Assembly: GCA_024102635.1 (NCBI GenBank)
Contig: JAGFJO010000080.1
Span: 1 to 64,000, forward strand
DNA length: 64,000 nt
Reading direction: 5' to 3'
DNA from: Deltaproteobacteria bacterium
Lineage (GTDB): Bacteria > Bdellovibrionota_C > UBA2361 > JAGFJO01
A model generated the notes under the pieces. The model did not search any database and was not told the DNA's origin. It worked only from the letters and a program-made list of their open reading frames with translations. How positions within the stretch are numbered: position 1 is the stretch's first letter; every line of letters starts with the position of its first letter. The position numbers and the translations under genes are program-made. This document shows, piece after piece, positions 44,805-51,541 of the stretch.

Positions 44805-46103
44805 TTACCGGAACATTTTTCGGGCCGCCCTAATCGCATCGATCAACGCCTCAAAATCCGAGATGTCACTGTAAAGCCCGATACTGGCGCGAGCCGAAGA
44901 GGCGATCCCAAGATGCTTAAGCGCCGGCATGGCGCAGTGATGCCCAGCACGGATCTGAACGTTAAAGTTGTCCGCTATAGTTGAAAGGTCGTGGGCATGA
45001 ACGCCCTTAAGATTGAAGGAAATGATTGAAACCTGACAGCCGGATTCTGCGCCATGCCGGGTGGCAGGGCCGTAAAGTTCTACCCCTTCCTCCTTAGATA
45101 AAAGCTCCCAGGCCTTTACAAAAAGGCTATGCTCGTAGTCCGCTATCGCTTTCAAGCCGAAACCCTCAACAAAGTCCACTGCGCTTTCAAGCGCTATTGC
45201 CTCCGCGATTGGGGGAGTCCCCGCTTCCATTCTTTGAGGAAAATCAGCCCAAGCTGATCCTTCCACCGCAACCGAAGAGATCATATCGCCGCCCCCCTGA
45301 AACGGCTCCATTAGGTGGTGCACTTTGCTGTTCGCATATAGCACTCCTATACCCGTCGGACCGTAAAATTTGTGGCCCGAAAAGGCAAGAAAGTCAGCGC
45401 CGATTCTCGAGCAATCCAGCTCGCAGTGCTGCACTGATTGAGCGGCATCTACCAGTACCAGCGCGCCCGCTTTATGCGCAACGTCGACTATCTTGTCGAC
45501 CGGAAACAAAGTGCCGAACGAATTAGCAACGTGCGTCATAGCTACAAGCTTCGGCTTCAATTCCTCGACCTTTTTTTTATAATCATCAAGGTCAAATTCT
45601 GCCGAAGGAGAGATGTTGCAGAAGCTAAGATTTAAACCTTTGCGGCGGGCGAGCATCTGCCACGGCACAATATTACTGTGATGCTCGATAAGAGAGATGA
45701 GAATATTATCTCCTCTGCTAAAGTAGTTTTCCAGCGAGTGTGCTACCAGATTGATTGATTCCGTTGTTCCCTTAGTGAAGATTATCTCTCTCTCACTATC
45801 CGCTCCAAGGAACCGCGCCAGACGAAGCTTGCTGTTGTCATAGGCCTTCGTCGCGTTTGCGCTAAGGCTATAAGCGCCGCGATGAATGTTGGCATGTTCA
45901 TGAGATAAATAGGCCGTGATTCTATCGATCACCGCGGCCGGCTTTTGAGCACTAGCTGCGGTATCAAGATAGTGCAGCTGGGCCTTTTCGCCCTTAGACA
46001 AAATAGGGAAAAATTGCCGGGCTGTTAGTCCGGGCAACCGCTTTGACTCTTTTGATTCTATTGCTGCCATGCCCATAATTCGGTGCCGCTCAATATAAGG
46101 CAC
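44805..46103 (-). CDS. sufS: Cysteine desulfurase, SufS type
   Basis: A group II cysteine desulfurase, up to 432 residues (GTG 46103; ATG 46076 or 46070 may be the true start). LHYLDTAASAQKPAAVIDRI and the NIHRGAYSLS region begin the PLP fold. K in SGHKFYGPTGIGVLY is the Schiff-base lysine, and Cys in RAGHHCAMPALKHLG is the persulfide site in the short SufS-type loop. It would supply sulfur for Fe-S clusters, but no other suf genes are in the window. Confidence 0.94.
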   Translation of the reverse strand: MPYIERHRIMGMAAIESKESKRLPGLTARQFFPILSKGEKAQLHYLDTAASAQKPAAVIDRITAYLSHEHANIHRGAYSLSANATKAYDNSKLRLARFLGADSEREIIFTKGTTESINLVAHSLENYFSRGDNILISLIEHHSNIVPWQMLARRKGLNLSFCNISPSAEFDLDDYKKKVEELKPKLVAMTHVANSFGTLFPVDKIVDVAHKAGALVLVDAAQSVQHCELDCSRIGADFLAFSGHKFYGPTGIGVLYANSKVHHLMEPFQGGGDMISSVAVEGSAWADFPQRMEAGTPPIAEAIALESAVDFVEGFGLKAIADYEHSLFVKAWELLSKEEGVELYGPATRHGAESGCQVSIISFNLKGVHAHDLSTIADNFNVQIRAGHHCAMPALKHLGIASSARASIGLYSDISDFEALIDAIRAARKMFR

Positions 46104-46244
46104 AAGCTTACATTATCAAGTTTTCCGCCCTTTTGCGAGGCGGGGCCACCGAATATCGCATACGATAATTCGCTCAAGGTTTTCGTGCGCCTCTGTCGAT
46201 ATACCATTTAGGTAATAACTGCTCGTAAATTAGGTCTAGGCGAT

Positions 46245-47240
46245 ATGAATACTCCTCCGGCTGCGCACTCAAAACCCGGAATTATAGGATGGACCGCAGC
46301 AGCGTTCTCGGCCTGTTTGATAGTCTATCTTATCGGGGCGGTACTGCAGGTCGGCGAGTATTGGCGCAAAACAGTTTGCGCCGAGCGCGCCAAACTAGCT
46401 TTGGACGGCTCAAATATGGCGCTAGCTCGTTACTACACTGATCGAGCCCTTCGCGCTGAGGGGCTAGCTTGGCTATTTTCGCTAGGTAGCAATATTGATA
46501 CCAAATTGGGGAATTTGATTGCGCTTAACCTCGACCTTTTGGAGGAGAGTAACGGATACGATTTTCGCGCGGCCCTTAACAGAATCGAAATACTTCGGAC
46601 CTCCATCAGCGAAGTACAGGTTCTTGACCCCGACGAGCCACGCCTTGTCAAGACGGCTGATGATGCTAAACCGGTTTTGGAATCGTTGGTGTATCTGGAC
46701 AACAAACGGCGCACCAAACAGGCTGAGCGCGGGCGGCTGGAGGAACAGCGGAGAAAACTAGTTCAGGCTTACTCGATCATCGCTACTGAATTTGGCGAAT
46801 TCTTTTCTCTCACCCCGGAAAAAGCGGATCCGGAATCGGCTCTTCCTGTGTATGAGAAAGGCGTGCTGAAAGGACTTCCTCGCCTGCAAAACCTTGAGGA
46901 TGATCTTCCCACACTTACGGCACTTGCAAAGTCCTTGGAGATCGCGAGAGGCAAGGTTCAGCTCGAACCTGGAGCTAATGCCCATCTTCAATTTACCGAG
47001 AGAATGAAGTATTTCCGCAACGCTATGCGTCCCTTGAACTTGGGCAACTCCACCGTAACAAAAGCGATCATAGAGATTGACAGTTATCTAGCTGCCAATG
47101 AAAGCGAACTGAAAAGGTCCCGCTACGTACTAGACTCGAACCTTAGAGAGATCTTTTTTACCGCGCTAGCGGCGAGCCGCACACCATCACCAAGAGCCCT
47201 CGCTGAAATAGGCGATTCCCTGAGAACAGTTATTCTCTAG
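46245..47240 (+). CDS. Membrane-anchored helical protein of unknown function
   Basis: 331 residues: a short N-terminus, one membrane helix (TAAAFSACLIVYLIGAVLQV, about residues 17-36), then a long, mostly helical, probably periplasmic part with charged coiled-coil stretches (KRRTKQAERGRLEEQRRKL). I do not recognise it. It overlaps the stop of the convergent class I amidotransferase gene by 11 bases. Confidence 0.7.
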   Translation: MNTPPAAHSKPGIIGWTAAAFSACLIVYLIGAVLQVGEYWRKTVCAERAKLALDGSNMALARYYTDRALRAEGLAWLFSLGSNIDTKLGNLIALNLDLLEESNGYDFRAALNRIEILRTSISEVQVLDPDEPRLVKTADDAKPVLESLVYLDNKRRTKQAERGRLEEQRRKLVQAYSIIATEFGEFFSLTPEKADPESALPVYEKGVLKGLPRLQNLEDDLPTLTALAKSLEIARGKVQLEPGANAHLQFTERMKYFRNAMRPLNLGNSTVTKAIIEIDSYLAANESELKRSRYVLDSNLREIFFTALAASRTPSPRALAEIGDSLRTVIL

Positions 47241-47991
47241 TTGACAGTCGCTTTCGTTCGAAACCTCGCGCCTCTAAAACAAGTTGCTTAAAAACATTGA
47301 GCCACTCGCGAACCTGCTTGTCCCAGATACTCTCGGGGTGGCACTGAACACCAACGCAGTACCACTCCCCCTCTGCCTCGACTGCTTCTATCAAGCCGCC
47401 ATGCCTGGCTGAGGCGCGCAAACCGGGCGCCAATCTTTTGATGGCCTGGTGATGCCAGGAGTTGACCGCTATGGTCTCACGGCCCAGCTGCGCAGCTAGA
47501 CGTGAATCTTCGTCGATTGCGATCTCATGGGCCGCCTGAGACTCGGCATCGTAAGCCAGCTTGCTTGAATGCCCTTTGATTGAGCACTGAGTCTCCAAAT
47601 CTTGGAATAATGTTCCGCCCAGTACTACGTTAATTATCTGCATACCGCGGCAGATTCCTAAAACCGGCTTTTGCTCTTCCTTTGCTGACAGAATCAGGTA
47701 CTTCTCAATCTCGTCCCTGCTTTCGCATACCGGTCCTATCTTTTCGTGCGGATTCTCCCCATATAACTGAGGCGAAACATCCTCTCCCCCGGTAATGAGA
47801 AGGCCGCTACACCTGCTGTAAATCGCAGCTACCGTTTCCAGAGATTGTGTAACTGGGATCAATATAGGCACTCCACCGGCTGCGATAATTGATTCAATGT
47901 ACTCCCGCGCTACTCCAATTTTGAGTTCATCGTCGGCTGTTCTGTAGCAACAGGTGGAAATGCCTATCGAAGGAGGTTCATTCAGTTGCAT
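47230..47991 (-). CDS. Class I glutamine amidotransferase-like hydrolase (peptidase C26, PuuD-like)
   Basis: 253 residues. GICRGMQIINVVLGGTLFQDL carries the nucleophilic Cys; VGVQCHPESIWD supplies the catalytic His and Glu; LLITGGEDVSPQLYGE is the oxyanion segment. The family hydrolyses gamma-glutamyl amides such as gamma-glutamyl-GABA in putrescine breakdown, but no other puu genes are nearby, so the substrate is uncertain. The 238 bases upstream (47992-48229) hold nothing I can name. Confidence 0.9.
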   Translation of the reverse strand: MQLNEPPSIGISTCCYRTADDELKIGVAREYIESIIAAGGVPILIPVTQSLETVAAIYSRCSGLLITGGEDVSPQLYGENPHEKIGPVCESRDEIEKYLILSAKEEQKPVLGICRGMQIINVVLGGTLFQDLETQCSIKGHSSKLAYDAESQAAHEIAIDEDSRLAAQLGRETIAVNSWHHQAIKRLAPGLRASARHGGLIEAVEAEGEWYCVGVQCHPESIWDKQVREWLNVFKQLVLEARGFERKRLSTRE

Positions 47992-48229
47992 AAAGGTATA
48001 GTCACTGCCAATGACACTAGTCTGCTATGGCCGCCGCTAATATCTTCTGGCGTGCTGCATGATGCAAGCTGCCATCTACTCCGGTCAGGTGTGTTTGAGC
48101 TTTAAAAAATCGGGGTGCACAAAATTTTGCTCACCAAACCCCCATTGACATAGCAGAGCTGAAAAACAGCCCAAATTAAGAAATGGCGTAAATGGCTGAT
48201 TTCATAAATTTTTTGGGCTTATTTTCATG

Positions 48230-48257
48230 TTGCTTTCGAGCAATCGTGTGCTATACT
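48230..48257 (+). promoter_or_regulatory. Sigma-70 promoter of a candidate RNA gene
   Basis: TTGCTT (48230-48235), a 16-base spacer and TATACT (48252-48257) predict a start near 48264. No credible coding frame follows for more than 600 bases. Confidence 0.6.
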
Positions 48258-48263
48258 TAAAAA

Positions 48264-48753
48264 CTCCTTGGCCTGGTAACAACCACCGACGTGGTTGTGT
48301 GTTTGTTTGGGCCGGTATTTCGAAAAAATTGAAACAGGATAGCTGAAGCAGTATAGCTAAAGCGGGCCAGAGTGCCGACGGCAGTTTGAGCTGGACCCAT
48401 TTATTGGAACTAGCGGTTACAATAATTGTGTCCAGGAATGAGATTTTCGCCCCGAACCGCTTTTTGCAGTATTTCTCGGAGGCGGAATTAGAGATCGGTT
48501 ACGCAGTACCTGCTTTACTGAACTGTCATGTGCTTCGCGCGGTAAGGTGGCTCGTAAGAGCCGGCTTCCTCTAAGGGGCGATCCCCTTGTGAGTTAATGG
48601 TGCCTCATGTTTGTGATAGCTGACCTTTTGTTGCTTGCTTTGCATCAGATATCAGCAATAACACGACAACGGCCTCCGGTAATTCGCGCTTAATCATCAC
48701 ACTTACTGTTTGTAATTGACGGCGGAGATTGAAACTCTCTGGCCGTTTTTTTT
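48264..48753 (+). ncRNA. Candidate structured non-coding RNA, about 490 nt
   Basis: The unit runs from the promoter above to an intrinsic terminator. Hairpins in order: ACAACCAC/GTGGTTGT with loop CGAC (48279-48298); GGGCCAG/CTGGaCCC (48364-48398) enclosing TGCC/GGCA; AGCGGTT (48412-48418)/AACCGCT (48455-48461); GGCTC/GAGCC with GNRA loop GTAA (48549-48562); AAGGGG/CCCCTT with loop CGAT (48573-48588). The terminator is ACGGC.GGAGA/TCTCT.GCCGT (48719-48746) with eight T. A near direct repeat ATAGCTGAAGC/ATAGCTAAAGC lies near 48339-48363. It does not match tmRNA, RNase P, SRP or 6S RNA features I know. A 62-codon TTG-start frame inside (48386-48574) has no support. Confidence 0.5.
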
Positions 48754-48765
48754 GCTTTGCGGGCT

Positions 48766-48791
48766 GGCTCTCAGACCGACGGGCCGTTTTT
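48766..48791 (+). terminator. Possible second terminator after the RNA unit
   Basis: A weak stem GGCTC/GGGCC is followed by GTTTTT. The end sequence GGCCGTTTTTGCTTG is a near repeat of the first terminator's tail at 48741-48757. Confidence 0.35.
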
Positions 48792-48908
48792 GCTTGTGGG
48801 AAGTAGGTAAGGTTTTCGTCTGTACCAGCCGGGCGCAATTGCACGGCGAGTTAGCTCATGTAGTTATTGTTATTTATATCGATTTTTACTTTAAAAAGGA
48901 TGTGTGTC

Positions 48909-49196
48909 ATGAAATTCTGGTCAAACTCTGATATCCCCTCCGTAGGTCCCTATGTGCCGGAGAAGAGGCTTTTGGCTGCTGTATTGCAGCGCGCCATCAG
49001 CGATCTTATCGGTGGAGAAGGCGAACTTAGAGAAGGTGCTCGCTCTTGGCTGATGGATGATGAGCCGACTGACGCTCCTCTTACGTTTCGCTTCATTTGT
49101 GAAGCTTTGGATCTTGATTGTATGAGCCTTAGGAAGGCTATAACCATCCAAGCTCAGAGCCAGTCCGACGTTGCTGTGGGCGAAGCAGCATACTAG
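48909..49196 (+). CDS. Small conserved-looking protein, 95 residues
   Basis: ATG 48909 with AAAAAGGA about 9 bases before is preferred over the longer open frame from 48867. The pattern PEKRLLAAVLQRAISDLIGG ... EGARSWLMDDE ... PLTFRFICEALDLDCMSLRKAI matches, from memory, a widespread unnamed small family in phages and delta-proteobacteria ('LL.AVL.dAi......a..W..sdd...pFsF..vCeaLgld...lr'). The second half looks helix-turn-helix-like, so a regulatory or DNA-binding role is possible. It is followed by a tandem repeat and a strong terminator. Confidence 0.75.
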   Translation: MKFWSNSDIPSVGPYVPEKRLLAAVLQRAISDLIGGEGELREGARSWLMDDEPTDAPLTFRFICEALDLDCMSLRKAITIQAQSQSDVAVGEAAY

Positions 49197-49205
49197 TCGA
49201 ACAGC

Positions 49206-49270
49206 ACACAGGGTACTGGCACACAGGGTCACCTGGCACACAGGGGCACCTGGCACACAGGGGCACCTGC
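49206..49270. repeat. Four-unit tandem repeat of about 17 bp
   Basis: Units ACACAGGGTACTGGC, ACACAGGGTCACCTGGC, ACACAGGGGCACCTGGC and ACACAGGGGCACCTGC. The unit contains GGCACCTGGC-like short inverted parts. It lies in the 3' UTR of the 95-residue gene. Confidence 0.85.
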
Positions 49271-49289
49271 TTAAGCGGGGTGCCCCGCC

Positions 49290-49316
49290 CGTGCGACTCT
49301 CCCCCGCACGCTTTTT
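49290..49316 (+). terminator. Intrinsic terminator after the tandem repeat
   Basis: Stem CGTGCG (49290-49295)/CGCACG (49305-49310), then CTTTTTCTTT. It is preceded by another GCGGGG/CCCCGC hairpin (49275-49288). Confidence 0.75.
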
Positions 49317-49320
49317 CTTT

Positions 49321-49659
49321 CCTTCCGCATCCTCGCATCCCCGTTGCCTGTCACCGGCACCGCACTGGGATATCCGGTAACGTTTCAAGTTCTTCATCTA
49401 TGAACATCGATAGAAGCGAGTGCTAGGAAGCTAAGATTTCGAAAAAGCATAGTCTCTACTAGAGCAACCATTCCATAAAAAATCTGCGCAATATCGCCGC
49501 ATTTTAAGGCAATCTATTATCTCTTTAATCTAAGTTTTCAGTTTCATGACAGAGATCAGAGGATGATAGTTCTTATGGCATCGACGATCTTGGTCGCAGA
49601 AATTCCCTTCCCCGCTACACATCTAACTGTTATATAATAGTTATAGTTGGCGATTCATT
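49321..49659. other. Intergenic region with near-palindrome over a -10 element
   Basis: 339 AT-rich bases without a gene. AACTGTTATATAATAGTT (49625-49642) matches its own reverse complement at 16 of 18 positions and contains TATAAT (49633-49638). It lies about 20 bases before the ATG at 49660 and may be promoter plus operator. Nothing else stands out. Confidence 0.5.
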
Positions 49660-49950
49660 ATGGGTGATCACGGTAGCAACCAGGGCGGTAAAGGCAACCA
49701 ACCGGAACGGTGGGAAAAGTTGCTGATGGCGCTAGATGAGAAGTTGCAGCTTGGTCTGCTTGATCGGTTGCGCCGGGTTACACGCTACGAATTTACCAAG
49801 GAGTCCGCGGGTGAGGCTTTAATAATAGAGACTGCATCCGCGGAAGACGAAGAGTACCTCTCCAAAGAGCCTTTCTTTCATCAACTCGAACTTCTTGCTC
49901 AAGACGCCATCGGCGTTGAACGGGTGCAGATCAATCGCCGAGAAGAATAG
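49660..49950 (+). CDS. Small protein resembling DnaA domain I
   Basis: 96 residues with a glycine-rich start. WEKLLMALDEKLQLGLLDRLRRV, a beta pair (EALIIETASAEDEEYLS) and HQLELLAQDAIGVERVQIN follow the size and alternation of the KH-like DnaA N-terminal domain ('W..iL..L........f..w......... l.l.......fl......l...l'). This is pattern-level similarity only. There is no ATPase domain, so it could be an interaction module. No Shine-Dalgarno sequence; the leader would be very short. Confidence 0.55.
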   Translation: MGDHGSNQGGKGNQPERWEKLLMALDEKLQLGLLDRLRRVTRYEFTKESAGEALIIETASAEDEEYLSKEPFFHQLELLAQDAIGVERVQINRREE

Positions 49951-49983
49951 ATACTTTTAAGCTACTCGCTTTCAAGACCTGGA

Positions 49984-50796
49984 TTATCGCGCTGGGGAGC
50001 TTTCAGCAGATTGCCGGGCCACAAGGTGCTTGATGCCTGCAAAGCCTGGATCGGGCATCTTAACCCGAGCCATCCTGCTTCCAACCTGAGCCAGAGCGTT
50101 CGCGTTAGAAAAGCTGAATAGTTGAAATTTAATCTTCGGCCAGCGCGATCTAAAAATGCTCACGGAATCAGCGTATGCCAGATCAAAGGCTCTGAATCCA
50201 TACGTCTCCACCAGCTGCGGTAGAACAGCTAAGCGATGCGGCGTCTTATCCATACGGCTCGGGAGAGCCACTGCGCCAAACTCATCAATAATCGACAGCA
50301 CATGATCGAAGGGGTGTGAAACGAGATATTTGCGGTTCCCCATGGCTGCAGACGGGACTCCGAGTGCTCGCAGAAAGTCATGAATAGCTTGTGCATTGCT
50401 GCTCTCAGGAAATAAGCAGGAAAGTATTACATCGTCGCAATTTTTCAGAGTTACTCTGAGGTCCACTCCGGGAATGACGATAAGAGAGGTATTTCTGGCT
50501 GCATCGATGACCCTATCGATGTAGGCGGCGCTGTAAAAGTCCGTTACAGCTATGACATCCAACCCCTTAACCTTGGCCAGCCGGACTAGAGCCGGAGCGG
50601 TATCTATCCCCTCGATTCCCAAATACCCGAGCGAGGCGGGGCTATGGATTCTAAGATCCATTAAGTAACTTTTCTTTTTAGCCCTCGACTTTTCGATCGA
50701 GGCGGAGAGATTTTTAGGCTGCTCTGCGGCTACATTCTCACTTGAACTTTGTTCTCTCTCTATGCTGGCAGCTAAGGTGGTCTTCTTGTCTTCCAT
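49984..50796 (-). CDS. PHP-superfamily protein with metal ligands lost
   Basis: About 270 residues from ATG 50796 (AAAGGA about 10 bases before it). A disordered N-terminus (about 38 residues) is followed by a PHP fold: LMDLRIHSPASLGY, LAKVKGLDVIAVTDFYSAAYID, VIPGVDLRV, LPSRMDK and FSNANALAQVGS. Active PHP enzymes have DLHxH, TDH, GxE, HPxR and SDAH at these places, so nearly every ligand is replaced (R, F, D, L, N/N). Likely a pseudo-enzyme with a binding or regulatory role. It follows the 155-residue coiled-coil gene after only 27 bases. Confidence 0.75.
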   Translation of the reverse strand: MEDKKTTLAASIEREQSSSENVAAEQPKNLSASIEKSRAKKKSYLMDLRIHSPASLGYLGIEGIDTAPALVRLAKVKGLDVIAVTDFYSAAYIDRVIDAARNTSLIVIPGVDLRVTLKNCDDVILSCLFPESSNAQAIHDFLRALGVPSAAMGNRKYLVSHPFDHVLSIIDEFGAVALPSRMDKTPHRLAVLPQLVETYGFRAFDLAYADSVSIFRSRWPKIKFQLFSFSNANALAQVGSRMARVKMPDPGFAGIKHLVARQSAESSPAR

Positions 50797-50823
50797 ATTG
50801 ACGTTTCCTTTAAATTGCAAGCC

Positions 50824-51291
50824 TTAGCTTCCCTCTTCAGACGTGATTATTTCTGTGGCCGAAGGAAGTGAACTGGCTGGGGGAGGCTGTTTGGGCGCCT
50901 TGACCTTTTCTCCTCCAGACAGCGCCATGAGGTCCCGAAGTAAGGTTTTTAGTGAGCCGATCTGAACATCGATTCGCTCGAGGTCGCTGCCGGTAGGCAT
51001 CTGCTGAAACAGATTAAGCACCCTGTCCAGCTTAACTCCCATATTGGTAACGCGGGTGGTGACGAGATCGAGCTTTCCCTCCAGCACTTTCACTTCTGAG
51101 GTCGTAGCTACGCCCATCATGCGGGCTATGGCATATGCGCTTACATCAGATGCAGCGCGGGGAGTTTCTGAAGCTTCGGCGGCTGCGCTTTTTTCACTGG
51201 AATACTCCGGCGAGCCATTTTTTGCGGCCCCCGTGGCATTAGCGGCGTCGGATGTTGTAGAAGTATCAGTTCCGAGGTCTTTCTCCTGCAT
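50824..51291 (-). CDS. Coiled-coil protein of unknown function, 155 residues
   Basis: A Ser/Thr/Ala-rich, low-complexity N-terminus (about 45 residues) is followed by AIARMMGVATTSEVKVLEGKLDLVTTRVTNMGVKLDRVL, a heptad-patterned helix, and LERIDVQIGSLKTLLRDLMA, then a proline-rich tail. No signal peptide or span. Not recognised. It sits directly upstream of the pseudo-PHP gene; both have similar disordered, charged N-termini and may act together. Confidence 0.65.
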   Translation of the reverse strand: MQEKDLGTDTSTTSDAANATGAAKNGSPEYSSEKSAAAEASETPRAASDVSAYAIARMMGVATTSEVKVLEGKLDLVTTRVTNMGVKLDRVLNLFQQMPTGSDLERIDVQIGSLKTLLRDLMALSGGEKVKAPKQPPPASSLPSATEIITSEEGS

Positions 51292-51541
51292 GACTTATCT
51301 CTCACTAAAATTCTTCGGGAAAAATGGGAGCGGCGAATAGTACTGCTGGCTCGGCCCTCTGCTTACTTTTGATGAGGGAAGGGCGGTTTAAGATTCTGGC
51401 TGCGTCACAACACGGCGAATTATTGCAGACGCTAAGCACTTGTAATGACGCAGTTTTAGTCTTAATTGTCTGGTCTATGAGGCGGGGATCGGGCAATAAT
51501 ACCACGAATGGCAGCATTAATTTAAAGGCAGCAGAACGACC

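Noticed and set aside
48386-48574. 62-codon TTG-start frame inside the candidate RNA
   Set aside because: No ribosome-binding site, and its bases are taken up by hairpins; kept as the main alternative to the RNA interpretation.
48264-48753. tmRNA, RNase P, 6S or SRP RNA
   Set aside because: No tag-peptide frame, no tRNA-like ends, no RNase P conserved blocks, no SRP GGAA/GNAR helix, and no single long 6S-like hairpin are visible.
49200-49270. CRISPR array
   Set aside because: Units of 15-17 bases are directly tandem with no spacers.
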